From Atopsyche davidsoni (Eukaryota > Arthropoda > Insecta > Trichoptera > Hydrobiosidae), in NCBI GenBank assembly GCA_022113835.1, contig JAILWY010000009.1:16096001-16160000 (forward strand): a stretch of DNA of 64,000 nt, written 5' to 3'. The first letter of the stretch is position 1; every line of letters starts with the position of its first letter. The notes beneath the pieces were generated by a model that ran no database searches, had not been told where the DNA came from, and was given only the letters and a program-made list of their open reading frames with translations. Below, piece after piece: positions 11,901 to 25,300 of the stretch. A program made the position numbers and the translations under genes.

Positions 11901-12919
11901 ATTTCATAACTGTATTGATATTTTCTGTAACACTCTAATTAAATAGCACAAATAAATGCCCGCAAAGTCCGATTCTTTTAAATAAGCTCGGGTGTAAATA
12001 AAGTTCGACCGTTCGGCGGAAGTGCGTATCCTAACCGGCAGCGGAGGCCACTCCGCACACCTAGGCCGATGTTATATATTATCGGTGACTAATTATATGT
12101 GCAAGTCGGTTATCACCGAGACTTATGTCAAATCAATAATTAAGGAGTCCTCGAGCGCTACAAAAATAGCTTAATTGGTGACACGTGATTATATAACGAG
12201 CGACGTGGCTGTTTTTCTTCATATTAAGTTGCCCTCAATAATTATGATAATTTCCCTGCATCTGCACAAAATTATTCAACAAGAGGTGATCGAGTGCTCG
12301 TTGAGGAGGTTGATTTTGGACTTCGGGGAATCGTTGAACTCCTTCCATCGACAATTAGTTTTACTATATATACTTTATTATTTATGTAAACTTAAGTTAT
12401 CACGTCAACTGTGTAGTTTTAATCAAGAATTAAAAGAAACAATCGCATATATTTGTACTGCTCAGTAGCGAAACGCAGTCGATTTAAAACGATCAAGGGC
12501 ATTATTGGGTTGCGCCATTTTGAACATCAAAAACTTAAAAGTGCTAGCTGATCACATTTAAGAGGCGTGCGGGAGATAAAAAATAATTTAATCTCAATCT
12601 GAAGCACTGAAACGTAAAATGAACCAATTGCAAGCAAATTCGTGAGCTGCAGTGTTTCAATAATTAATTAAACGTACACTGGCGGAAGCTCGTATATTGC
12701 GAAAGCATAATCAGAAAAATTGGATTGCATAAAAATGGGAACTCAAAAAAAAAATTTTTTTTTATACTGAAACTCAATAGAGCCGATGTCCTTTAAGGCG
12801 TTTATACCGTGCGCATCGATACGCTGGACGCTGTGCACGTTGAAAGGGCGGCTGATGACTCTGGCGCAGGAGAGGCAGCGCAGGACAGTCCCGCCGCGGG
12901 AAAAGCGAAGGAAACCACG
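8961..12919. other. Non-coding with scattered GC-rich patches
   Basis: GC-rich patches lie at 9400-9760, 9950-10210, 10540-10700 and 10780-10830 (the last with G-runs on the plus strand). A short repeat of GGATGC-type units sits at about 10010-10045. Open frames in these patches occur on both strands and look like no known protein. The patches could be regulatory elements or cryptic exons; the sequence does not decide. Confidence 0.4.
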
Positions 12920-12990
12920 CGGGGCGAGGCGGGGCGGGGCGGGGCGGGGCGGGGCGGGGCGGGGCGGGGCGGGCGGGGCGGCCGGGGCAT
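12920..12990 (+). repeat. GGGGC pentamer array
   Basis: About 12 near-perfect tandem GGGGC units with G on the plus strand, between a GC-rich left flank and a GCGCGC-rich right flank. A strong candidate for G-quadruplex formation and length instability. The same pentamer recurs at 31779. Confidence 0.92.
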
Positions 12991-15900
12991 TGACTCGCGC
13001 GCGTCACAAATGTGAAAAACATGTTTACCGCCGCCGCAAGGGGCTCCACGGGGAGAGTCCGCGCCCCGCGCGACTCGCCGCCGGCAAATCATCAGCTTAC
13101 GGATTGACAGGTAACGACTTACAACCGTTACGCTATATTGTAAAACGTAGTTAGTCGGGATGTGTTGTGTACTCTATTATTGTTATGTGAATAAACGGTC
13201 CAAGCTTATAGCTCCCGGAGTGGTTGTCCACGACAATATCAATTTGATTTGGAATATTTACAATCTGCTTAATTGACTAATCATATTTACCAATATCAGA
13301 GTGATGCCTGCATATTTACAAAGATCTTCATAGTTATTCTTTTAAATGAATTCGAAATATTTTATGTGTTATAAATAAAAATATAACATTTAGGATGTCT
13401 AATTCTCATTTAACAGTAACACTAACCATTAATCTCATATAAATTATGTTTTTTCTGATGCGGTGATAGTGGGTATTCAATAAATTTGTTTGCTTATTTT
13501 TTTGCATATTTTACTATTGAAACATACAATTGATAACGAAAAGATAGATTTTATTGATGACATGTTTTCATGAATGTATAATAAAAATATAGCATAAGAA
13601 GCCCGAGGCCCCCGCGGCTGCGGTCCGGGCGGACTTCGGAGGGCAGTGTTTCGATATATTTAAAGCGTTCGGTGACGCGTCCTCGTTCCCACAGTTCCAA
13701 ATAATCTATCGCTTATCACAAAACATAATGTTTGATTTAATATGTGAGCCATTAACCTTTCTGATTTAAAAATATCTCACATAGAACACAATTCTCGTGA
13801 TTACATAAGCACTTGGCTTAGGACATCTTGCAAGATACTAATTTTATTAATATGTTAATCATCGTGTTATTTAATAATTTACGGAAAGATTGTGTAATTA
13901 TATAAACGACTATATGCGTGAAAAATAAATAAAAAATAATAATAATAAATACTTGGGGAACATATAAAATATGATAATCATTACACTGAACTTTATCTGC
14001 AAAAAATTAACATGTAGTGTGTTATTAATGTTTTTTTTTAGTTGTACGCGAGAAATCGCATCGAATGATGACATTTTTAATATCTACTATCGTATCTATT
14101 TATTTCATATTTAAATACTTTAGTTATTTAAAAGACAAGTTTTTAAGGACACGCCACACTTTATTGCATACGTGAACGGCACGCCGCTGGGCTCCAGAGC
14201 TAGGGATTAGCGGAAATATACTCTTGACATTAAAATATATCAACGAAATGTTTTAATTTAGCTGGATGATTTGGTTCTCGGGGGCATTTTGTAAGAAGAT
14301 TTTAGGAATCTTCCTGAGCGGGATCTCCGCCGAGAAGTCCGTCGCCAGACTCTTACTGTGTCAAGCGGCTAATTCGGGATCCATCTTCTTTTGGGGTGAC
14401 CCAATTCGGCCTGTTATTGTTTGTCTAAAAAAGACCCCGTTTAATACTGTTCCAAGGGAATCCGAGACAAGTTGACGGTATAATTTAAACATGATTCATC
14501 TCAATGACGATCGCTAATAAATAATAATAAGGCACGACAGAATCAGAGTACTCCGCCATGATTGTTGACAATAATTCACAATCATTCGCATCTCCCACGC
14601 GCCGCTCCTGGACGCGGGGACCGGAGTCGGAGGTCGCGCGAGGGACTCGGGATTCGGGAGCCAGACCCGCGGAAAGGACCACTGACTTGGGAGACGAAAA
14701 CTTTTATTTTCTCCTAAAGCTTTTAGCGGTAGAATTGACATCTTTCAGAAGCTCCTCTGCGCGTTTACTTTGAAAACTTCGTTGTGCTAGGAGCGAAAAT
14801 GAGCGATGTTTGCTCAGGAGATGCCAATATATTTTTAAATATTGCGAAGTAGTTTAATAAAAAGCAAACAAGTAACGTAAGAGAAAGAAACCAGACTAGA
14901 GACATAAATATGTATACAACTCGCTTTGCGAACTGAGAAAATTAAGCTTAGGGTATCGATTGTTATACCTGAGAGATCGCTGAAAGATCGACAGTGCCAC
15001 CGCCAGTCCAATAGCGAGCATCAAGGCATTAGCGGATTTACCTTCGAGCAAAAATACCACTCGGGTTCTTGTCAACCGGACAGCGGGGATAGATCAGGAA
15101 GAAAAAATAATATTGAGTCTAATAAAAAAAAAATAGGGTTACATCTCGTCGCTTTATGAGTACTCTGTGGTTCAAGGCAAGAAATCAGCGCTGCGATCTG
15201 AAGCAGTCGTGTTTTTGATATTAAAAATCACAGCATGACCCGTGACCCTTGCCAGAAAGCGAATGCGATTCCCCGAGTGGAAGGCGTGTGACGACACGCG
15301 ACATGTCGGGGAGAGGCGCGCTCGAGCTCCGTCCGCTCAACGGCATAAAATTAGTGTCTTTCAGATAAGTGGGGAGACATTGGAGCGAGCGAGAGTCGCC
15401 GAATTTGAATTGTTGAATATTGTAATGGCGGCGGGGGCGGGGGGCGTGCAGCGGGCCACGTGACCCCCAGCTGATGCCTGCGCCTTGAATGTTTTTGAAT
15501 AACTTGCCGACTTTTTCCAACCAGCTGTGCGCGAGGACGGGCGGGCGACTCTCGTTCCGGATCAAAGTTTCGCGGAGACAAAAGTGCAGCGGCTCCCGCA
15601 TTCTCGAATACTACCGGTAGACGTTACTAATAAAAATCATATTTGAATAAAAAAAAATTGTATAACATAAACCAATAAGATTGAAATAAAGTCATCCAAA
15701 CACAAAACCCCAGTTTGCTGTTTCAGGTTTTAATATATAGCCACACATAGTCGTGTTCACGCAAAACCCAAAATAAATCTGATCTTAAAATAAAACCACC
15801 ATTCAACTTACTTTCAATCTGGTTGTTACTGAGGTATGATTCAAAGCATATGAAAGTATTCGCGATATTTATAGTATACTATGAGTGTTCTTTACTTGTT

Positions 15901-16473
15901 GTAAATGTATACAACATTGATATTGATTATATTTAAATAAGTATAGTTTATTTTTATAGATATTTGGTGAAAATAATATCATAAAACTTTTAAATCCAGC
16001 TGCAAGCTCACCGGGTTAGCACCACTGGCAATAAGTCTAATACGAAAAGCCCCCTGTAGTCCTTCTGAAGTTGTTCGTTATGTATTGATATATGCAGTTT
16101 CCTTCGGGATCTTCGATGGTTTTCTTTATTTCGAGATAAAAATAGTTCCGAACCGGTGGGATAGGAAAAAGGGATCATCTATGGACATAACATTTCAGAA
16201 ATCACCGATTTATTTCTTCGGGTCGGTATCGTTTGGATCGTGTATTTGATTTGATTGAACGATTCGAGCAGTCATAATAAATGTCAGAAAGAAATCAAAA
16301 AGTCAAAAGACTGAAAAATTTTCAATAAATTATTGTAAATCATGAAAACTGAATTCATCTCTAATATCGATAGGTCGGATTGCGAAATCTGTTTTCACAC
16401 CTTAAAAGAACATTTTTTTAATATCAACAATGCTTTAGTAAGAATACAGTAAGTGTGTGCAAAAAAGACTCAC
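12991..16473. other. Non-coding; possible intron of the 16.5-kb minus-strand gene
   Basis: If the exon at 16844-16474 continues on the minus strand, this is its downstream intron. GC-richer patches occur at 13595-13650, 14270-14480, 14590-14700 and 15240-15600. None shows both splice sites and a recognisable protein, so the next exon was not found. Confidence 0.4.
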
Positions 16474-16795
16474 CGCCAGATTCCTTTTGGGAATTGAGGT
16501 CTGCACTGGGCGACAGGGCTGCTGCGGGCGAGGGGGCCGTCACGGCCAGCACGAGGGCGCCCAGCAACAGGGCGCGCGCCCAGCGGCGGGCGGGGGGCGC
16601 CGGGGCGGGGGGCGCCGGGGCGGCGGGCGCAGGGGCGGGGGCCTCGGGGGCGCTCTGGCCCGGCGCCTGCCCTCGCAGCGGGCACGGGGGCGGCCGGGAC
16701 GCGGGGGCGCCCGAGGGCGGGGACGGGGGCGGGGGCGGGGGCGGGGACGAGGGCCTATCCCGCCCCCGCCGCTTCTGCGAACGCCACTCACGCAT
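16474..16795 (-). CDS. First coding exon of a secreted or membrane protein with a Pro/Ala-rich leader
   Basis: Partial CDS on the minus strand, 107 codons plus one base (phase 1). The exon runs from an excellent acceptor (pyrimidine-rich tract ending TTTGCAG, exon from 16844) to a consensus donor (GGCG then GTGAGT, exon end 16474). The chosen start is the first ATG after the acceptor (16795, context GGCCATGC). Residues 1-14 are basic. Residues 15-71 are Pro/Ala-rich. A hydrophobic core ALLLGALVLAVTA follows RRWAR at about residues 75-87, then AAALSPSADLNSQKESG, which offers a signal-peptidase-like site near residue 93. This suggests a signal peptide with an unusually long n-region, or a type II anchor. 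The frame is also open upstream to the acceptor, so translation could begin in an earlier exon. The family is not recognised. Downstream exons were not found and would lie at lower coordinates or outside the window. Confidence 0.6.
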
Positions 16796-16802
16796 GGCCC
16801 AT
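16788..16802 (-). promoter_or_regulatory. Four-codon upstream ORF overlapping the start codon
   Basis: ATGGGCCATGCGTGA contains a short ORF (Met-Gly-His-Ala-stop) that starts 7 nt before the proposed ATG at 16795 in another frame and stops just beyond it. Overlapping uORFs of this kind usually reduce initiation at the main ATG. It matters only if the exon is transcribed as proposed. Confidence 0.4.
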
Positions 16803-17275
16803 AGCGCAGATGCCTCCGGAGGAAACCCTCCACCGAACCGAAGTCTGCAAAGCAAAACGACATCATCAGATCAGTCGAAAAGAACTTATTCAGAATCAGT
16901 TACTTTCATTTAGATAAATAAAATAACTGTTCTTTTTTACACATTTAACACCTCTTTTAAAAATTTTTTTTTTTTTTAATAAAGCTCTTTGTGCACATAC
17001 ACCATAAATGTTATTTATACACCGATACAAAAAACCCACTCGGAAAAAATATTTTTTTGAATCTGTGCTGAGTTCGCTTGTTTTCCGCGTGACCCAATAG
17101 ACCTTCGCACGACGACATTGGCATTGACAGTGACATTTGTGGTACTCTAATACCTACTCTGTCTCGTAAAATCTTTCGAGCAAGTTCATTAGTTGGACAA
17201 ACTGCCGACTGGTTGCATTCACAACTGGACATTAAATGTCAGTGTCGTTAAAGTTGCATAATCCCCTGCACTCAC

Positions 17276-17300
17276 CTGCACAGCCGTCTACTCGACGGCC
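17276..17300 (-). other. Candidate upstream exon end (splice donor)
   Basis: On the minus strand GCTGTGCAG is followed by GTGAGTGCAG, a near-perfect donor with the exon ending at 17276. It lies 431 bp upstream of the acceptor at 16844, so it could close a 5'UTR exon of the gene at 16.5 kb. The exon start was not located, and the interval given is only its last bases. Confidence 0.35.
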
Positions 17301-19199
17301 ATGTGCATTGTGAGAGTTACAGGTAATAAAATAAGTTAATGTTCACTCAATAACGCCTAACTCACTCGAACCGAGAACAAATCAGCAATAAAGCAACCAT
17401 TCATGTGCGTTTTCTAACTAGAATTTTGTCTCATTGCATTGTCGATTGTTCTGAGGCAGGTAATCGATAATCGAAATTATGATATATTAAGTTTCTCGTA
17501 CCATGACAAATCTACCTTAATCTACTGATACCTTAAGCTTTAACGTTAATATTTTTTAATGTGCATATCACTCACAACCGAACGTTTTGCATGCATTTGA
17601 AGTCAGAGAATCGTAATTTTAACATCATAATAATTTAGTACAACTCTCAAATCTATATTTCTTTCTATGTATTGTTTTGGATACACTGTGCTATGTTTTA
17701 TTTTAAGTAGCTGAAGTCCGTGCATTACGCGGGGAGGGCGGCGCGATCCATTTCGCAAAATTATTTTTCTGATAGGAATTATTTTGTCAATATTCCATCG
17801 CCCTACATTTTAACGCCACTCATTCAAGAGAACCGCTCAATGGACCGGCGGCGTCACGACTGCGCGAGTTTGTGCAGGCCGGTGCATTGTAAACAATACT
17901 GACACGTTATGGCGAATTAATTCATTTGGATGGTTATTCAAACAAAAATACACGTATGTGAAATATTATTACCTACAATAAATTAGTATTGATAATAAAC
18001 ATGTGCATGAAATCAAAGAGTTCAACGAATAGAGAGTTATTTCACAACATACAATAAATTTGATATTGTAATGATTATTGTTAAAAAAAAAATATATTAT
18101 TTGGATTTACAACTTCATAAAAATAAACACCAAAACTACAATAAGTATACTATAGATATAGCATTTTTAATATTAAAATATTTTTGATAAGTAAAAGTAA
18201 TTGAATTTTTAACAAGGAAGTAAGGCGCTTGAAATAAAATTTATTGCTTTGTAATAACACCTCTAAAAAGTGAAAAACTTGGAATTTTGGGTAAGGCACC
18301 CAACCTTAACAAAATAACATTTTTTTATAAATTAAATGAATTCAAATGTGTAAAATTAACAACATCGCCATTAATAATGCCCTCTCGTAGATAATAAGCA
18401 GTTTGCTTTGAAAAAAATAAAGCATGACAATAATATCGATAAATAACGAGCAGAATATACGGCAGCACGCGCGATTGTTATTCATGGCTACTATCAACTG
18501 CGTGAGACCATCTACTCGTATTATTCCATACTATTTCATAATTTCTCTGTCCGGCTAAAATAATTTATTCCTCATATTTTGACACACAACAGAATTCAGA
18601 CTACAAACGACGACACAATAATCTAGCAAGCGAAAATTTATTTAATTTCAGTATTTTTTGTGACATAGTATTTTATTGGCTAGATATATTTTTTTCTAGA
18701 AACAAAATGGAGGCAGATGATGACCAGTGAAGATATCTCATTTGTTTATTTCGCAAAACCTGATTGGCTTATTGAATTCTAAGCAATGTTATAAAAAATG
18801 TAATTTGCATATACAAATACGACAGCAATTTATAGAGTAATTAAGCGCCCAGGTGGAGAGGGCGGCAGGTGCGCCACTGTCAGCGACCACCTAAATCTAC
18901 TTCACGTGTCCGACAGACCGCGATTCATGGAATTCCACTGCATTTGCATTGAAAATCAGAATGACATTTCCACATAAATAAAAAAAGGCTTTTAACGTGA
19001 CGCATTATAATTGTTGTTATGCATTGTATATGCAAAATATGTTGATATGCTTCTTGTTATTTTCTGTAATGCAGCAAAACCTTAATATGTAATCATTAAA
19101 CATGATATGCTACCTAGCGCATTTCGAGATAAAAAAAAATAACTAGTCCAATTGGTTTCAACCTGTGTTTGTGACGTACGTATATAATTTGTTTTGCAG
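17301..19199. other. Non-coding; nothing recognised
   Basis: AT-rich with a GC-richer patch at 17720-17880. No coding segment or repeat could be supported. Confidence 0.45.
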
Positions 19200-19315
19200 G
19201 AGCACAGTGGGCGGATTGCGTTCGGTTGTATTTACCGCAACGTGTGAGATACGAACTCAATGAGAGAACTGACCCTTGGGTGAACAAAAAAGAAAAATCC
19301 TGGAACCTCAAGTGA
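19200..19315 (+). other. Candidate terminal coding exon, unassigned
   Basis: A strong acceptor (TATAATTTGTTTTGCAG) is followed by an open frame of 37 complete codons to TGA at 19313-19315. The first two bases (GA) finish a codon begun upstream, so the exon enters in phase 1. The peptide (beginning AQWADCVRLYLPQRV, ending WNLK) is compositionally protein-like, with spread-out W, D, R and E, unlike the poly-residue frames elsewhere. A GTGAAC within it could be an alternative donor. No family is recognised. An open frame this short can occur by chance. Confidence 0.25.
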
Positions 19316-22300
19316 TTTTTCCCAAACTCAAGAGGTATTATTAAGTACCGATGCCCAAATAGAACATATTTTTTTTAGATAGTAAGCTAAGTAGAGGTTT
19401 TGTAATAAGTAGTAATACTAAGTCGAGAATATTTTGTTATTATTTTTTTTAAGCAAATCGTCAAAGATCGGGAGGTAAATGAATAATTAATATAATCTGA
19501 AATTAATACATTATTTTCGTTTTTCGTAGTATTAATTAAAAAGCGTCTCATGAAAGATAAACGACTAATCTGACTTTAACTAACGAAACTAATTAGGATG
19601 GCCAATACTTCAACGCTAAAAATTTAAATAAAATTGTAAATTAAAAAATTAAATAAAAATATTAGTCCAATAAAGGGGGGAAAACCACCGTTCTTCGAGT
19701 GGCGTGCAGTCCAGCCAGGCATGCAAGACCCGACTGAATTTCGCAACTGAATACAAGACATTGCACCGCATTAAAAGACTCGTGGAAAGAGAAACCGCAT
19801 TAAGTCATAATTATTAAATAGGCTGTAGATTTTTAATTAAGATATCTAGTGACGTGCCGTAGATTTTGCGATATCCACGCAACTTCATTAACTCTACGGG
19901 AAGTGATTTCTTTGATCTCGCAGCACATCAGAAATAGTAGTTATTTTTATGATTCCGACAGAATTCAAGGTATATTATTTATTTATTTAAATTAATTTAA
20001 TTAGAGTAAATATTCTCATGTCCGTGAAACCCCGCCCTACCTTTGCAAAGTGGATACCTCTGTTGATTGTTGTGTACATATCCCAATTATATTCAGAATT
20101 ATTTTAGCCTATACTGTATTTCCAGATAAGATCCATTTTACTAAAATAAATGTTATATGTTTTCAATACAAAAATTTAACTACTCAATTACGAGTTTAGT
20201 TCCAAAACACCTGAACCTTCGTCAGGTTTCAAATACGTGCTTAATCTTTTTCTGATTTCATTATCTACAATGGAGTAAATCAAACAATCAACTAATAAAA
20301 CAAAAAAAATACAACCATAGATAGCCGTTAAAAGGATGTACATTTGAAAAACGGAAACTTAAAAATAAAAAAAATCTAATGTTGGTGAAATAAATTTAAA
20401 AAAACACCTGAATTTTTAAACCATTTAAAACAATATAAAAATAAATAATCATAAAATGAAGAACTCGAACGATGAAGAACTATTGGCACGCACTTGAAGA
20501 TGAGAATCATCTGTTATTTTTTAGATCCACTATCAAAAAATATGTTAAAAGACGAAAACTTTTAAAGTATATATCAATAAACCTTTTGGCTAAACGGTGT
20601 CACCGCTATGATACATTGCGGCCGTTAAGTTGATAACGTATTTAATTGACACGAATGACGTTATTTACCGGAGTACAGTAACATCTGTGAAATTAAAATT
20701 CAATGACATCTAAGCGCGCGAGACGTCACCGCGATAACCATTTTAATTATCCGTTGAGCGCATTCAATACTGACAGTTTCTGGTGACGAGCGAGGAGATC
20801 GCTCCGATACCAGGAGCGACCAACCGAGGGGCGAGGGGCGAGGAGAGGTCCCGCTCTAGCTGCAGTCGCCTGCATATCCTAACCGAGTAATGAGGAAGTA
20901 TGGCGTCGGCAGGGACTTCTGCCGTGGTGGCCGACGGAACGGCAGAAAACCACGTTTATTTTTTATTTATATCAGTAATTATGTTTTTTGCTTTGCATCA
21001 TCTACGCACACCGCTACAACTAGCGGTAGAACCTAAATTTGAGGCTGATTGCCTTCGATGAACACTAAACAATCTACGCTGTGCTTCCCACTTTCGAATC
21101 GAATCTAAGTAAGGTACGCCGTATCGTGAAACTCGCGATTTTTAGCTTACGCATATTTGACTTTCCCCTATCCCTTAAAATCAAATCCCATCAGCAGCAG
21201 ATCCCATCAGAGCGAGTCTTTTGTATCTTTTTAACAGTTATGATTTTTGGAAGCATTTTTGCTAATTATAATTAATAATATTAATAATATTATGAATAAT
21301 GGGCGTTTTGCTTGCAAACAATTTGGGACATAATTTGATTAAATGATTAAATCAAAAAAATAAATTATAAATGTTACTGTGACGATTTTAGCAACACTCG
21401 GGCAATTTAAGCCTACCATAATATAGCACAATCGTGCGGGGTCGCGAGGAACATTCCGGTAGGTCTACATTTATTTGAAAGTGATGTTTCGGTACAATAT
21501 AATTTATGCGATTGTGAGATCTGAAAATAAATAGTAGCGAGAGATACTCGTTGCAATCAGAAAACGGGTCAACGAAATAAAATTATTTATCAGTAGGACG
21601 GGTGGCCGGAGACTTCGGGGATTTTGCGAAATATACAACAAGTATCGAAATCGACGGCGATGACGAACCGTTTCGACCGAACGATGAAATGTAAATTGCA
21701 CGACTGAGATGATTTTTTTTATAAGAATGGTTGAAATCCGGAGTCAGGACGGGGACGGGCGGACTCGGCCGGTGGCGATGGCGGAGATAACGCCTACCGC
21801 GCTACCATAAAGATGTCGTTTCCAGATAAAGATGACGTCGGCCGGAATGAATGCGGAGCCAATTAATGTAATAATTAATAGTATTCTCTCCGGCCGCGCG
21901 CACTCGCCGCCGATTGATAAACAATTATATTCTAATATTATTTACAATTTATCGCGGAGCGATCGGGACGAACACGAGCGCAAGGGGCCTGCGGATTTTA
22001 TTATCCGCTCGCATCGGTACAAAAACTACATCACCGAAATATCGCGTCCGTAAAGATTAATACTCCCTGCGGTACGGATTTTGGATTTCCTCGCCCACAA
22101 ATGAAAATAAAACGCGGCCGATACGCCGCGACGATCCGGACGCGTTTCGAGTCATCTTCGCCGCACGAGCGGACCCGTCGCTGGAGAATCTTCCGATCGA
22201 CTCCGAGCTCCAATATAATAATAATAAAAAGTCCGATCGACACTTCGCGATACTGCACTACCGGCTCTTGTCATCCCGTCGATTTTAGATGGATCGCAGA

Positions 22301-25300
22301 TTCGTGGCACTTACTGGGGCGGAGAGGCGAGCATGGAGACGGCGAGCTGGGCGGGCCGGGACTGGACGCGGGACTGGACACGCGGGCCGGGCGTCTGTCC
22401 GCCCGCTCCTCGCTACCGACCTGCCCGCGTGACAATCACACTCCATAGACTAAATAGCGAAATACCGGGAATCGCTCATTCCCAAATAGCCACAAACGGC
22501 GATGCTGAACGTGGAATTCGGATACAGAAAACAATCGACACTACCCTTCGAGAGAAAGAAAACGAGAGAGCGAAACAAAACGATAAACAAAAAATATAAA
22601 AAATCTCTCATGATTGTTTTCAAACCTTCAACGATTAAGCAAATTTGGTTTATTTTAAAATTCGAAATATATTGAATAGTCCGGCAAAAAAAAAAATAAC
22701 TTCCCCGAAAAGTTTACACCCTCATGATATATTAATTTTTAAATAAAGTTGATAAAAATGATTAACGATGACTCTGTATTCTTTTACCGTTGTAAGAATT
22801 TATTTTCTGTTAATTTAAACCTCATGACTAAATAATGACAGTTTATCTATTTATGAAAAAAAAAAAAAAAAATGAACGATTGATTATTGTTTTTTTTTTT
22901 CTGTATGGATGTGCACACTTAGCCTAATGTGTGACCGACTTCCGATGCGACCGGATAGATGATCGATCTCTCACCAAAATTTTACAACAATACATATAAA
23001 TCACCGATTATTCGTTCGCCGTATACAAATGAACCGTTCGCGTAATTTATTGAAACTCATCCCCCCCTGAATGATTCGCTTCAATGATTATTATTGAATG
23101 AAGTATTCCGACTTTCGGTCGACTGAGCGTATGCAAAGCGCCCGAGAAATACGTCGATAGTTAAAAATGACACCTTGAAGATAAACGTAAATAACATTAA
23201 TTTAACAGCAAAGGCGCCTGGAAGCAAATTAAAAAAAAAAACAAAAGAACAAAACTAAACATCACATAACAAGTCCGACAAACAGATTTGCAATAAAAAT
23301 AAACTTAATATTTTTATTGCTAAACCTATACTAGTGCCATTGAATTAGATAGGTATTCACTTGACACTATGATTTAATAAAACTATTTTTGATGAATTCG
23401 TTGAATTTTTAATATATTTTTTAACAAATACAATATATTATTTTACTAAAATGTTGTTTATTTCATGTTTTAGAAAGTACTAACACATTTATATAAAAAA
23501 ATCTTAGTTTGTATCCACTGTCGTGAAAAAGGTTTACTTCCAGTGCGATTCTATTCATCGAGATTTCTTCCGTATGTTGGCATCTTCCAAGGCAGGCTGA
23601 AGCAATAATGCCCTGTCATTTTCTGGATTACTTTTGTACGTAAAATTATTTTAAAATAAAATTAAGATTCAGTTGTAATGCCTGATTAGTTGAACGGCAT
23701 GTTTCAGAAATCAGGGGTGCTCGCGGGCCTCGCGTGCGCGCCCCTGGAAGCGGCTGGCAGGGGAGTGGCGAGTTCATTTCCCATCTCCAGCGAGGCGAGG
23801 GCCGCATGACAATTTCAAAATGAATGGAATCGATTCCGAAGGCAAAAAACACCTCTCGCGAATAAGATTCGCGGCTAACAACCGACACGGCAGAGGGGAG
23901 TTTAACAACACTCTATTGTCTGTTACATTTACCAAAGAGCCTACAATTACTTATTTGAACGTTAACTTGAGCACGCAGTCGCAATTTATATTCATATGTT
24001 TTTTTTTTATTTGTAGATCAGTCAAATACGTAATAACCTAAATACTTAATAAAATTACGATGATTGCTTCGATACCTTTGACTTTTGGATTATTTATTGC
24101 AGATAAATAATGTTCATGCGAAAAAGAGAGCGAGTGAAAAAGAGACCTTCAATTGAATGATTTTTTTCAGTACAGTACAGCACAATAATACGCGATACAG
24201 CACAATAATATCGGATACAATAGTTCAGAACAGAAGTGCCGCGCGATCTTCGATGAATTAGCTGATCGGGTATTTCAAGATATTGCCATAACCCATGTGA
24301 AAATAATCAACATAAATTGAAGAAAACCTGGAGTTAAAGTAAATCTAAACCAAAAATCCCTAAAAATTGGCCTACTTTATAAATCATAGGAATCAAGTAA
24401 AGAATTGTTTGATAAACATTATAATTGAGTTTACGTTCAATACGATCAAAAATAATTTTATCTGTTACCAAAATTACATCTGCTACAAAAATATTTTTAC
24501 CACGTAGGATACTCGATGTTTTTGCTGTTATAATTATCAATTCATGAATTCTAGTGAAAACCTAATATGGATTAAAAGACATCACAAATCAATATTAACT
24601 ATAAATTCCTACTGTATTATATATTTGAATGTAAGAGTTGCAGTACCAACTAACTGCCATTCATTGAGTTCAATGAGAAAAGACAATCAAACTACAACAA
24701 CGCATTTAAAAAACCAATATTGTTATTTCTGCAATTTGATACGTTTTGAGAGAATTAACAGTTGACAAACATTTCACAATTCCAGAATAATTTGACAGTA
24801 TTTAATATTCTTTTTAAAATACTTCCAAGAATCGGGGCTCTCGATAAGCCTTACTCTGTACACCAAAAGCCGATAAAAATGCTACATTAGTCATTCATTT
24901 GTTGGTGCTTTTCACGCGTTTTTTGATAGATAATATGCATACTCAAAAAACCTTTATAAAAAGTGGTTTCATAATGTGTATTTACAAGTTGATGCAATAT
25001 CAAGAACGGGATCATTCAGAGTACGTATTTGATATTGGTATTTTTGTTAAGGATATTATTTTTAATAGGCTCCTCTATTCTCTAGGATGGGTATACAGTG
25101 GGATAAGAAGGAAGTACTTCGGGGGCCGCATCTGCCGCCAGGGAGCGAGGCAGGGGAAGGGGACTTCTTCAATAATGCAGCACGGGGGCAGTGTCGCCGC
25201 TCCCCGCTTCCCGCTACCGACGGTGTGTGTGGAAATGTTTTTGCCGCTCTTCCGCCCTAAAATACTATTTTTTTTATTATTATTATTATCTTTTGATTAT

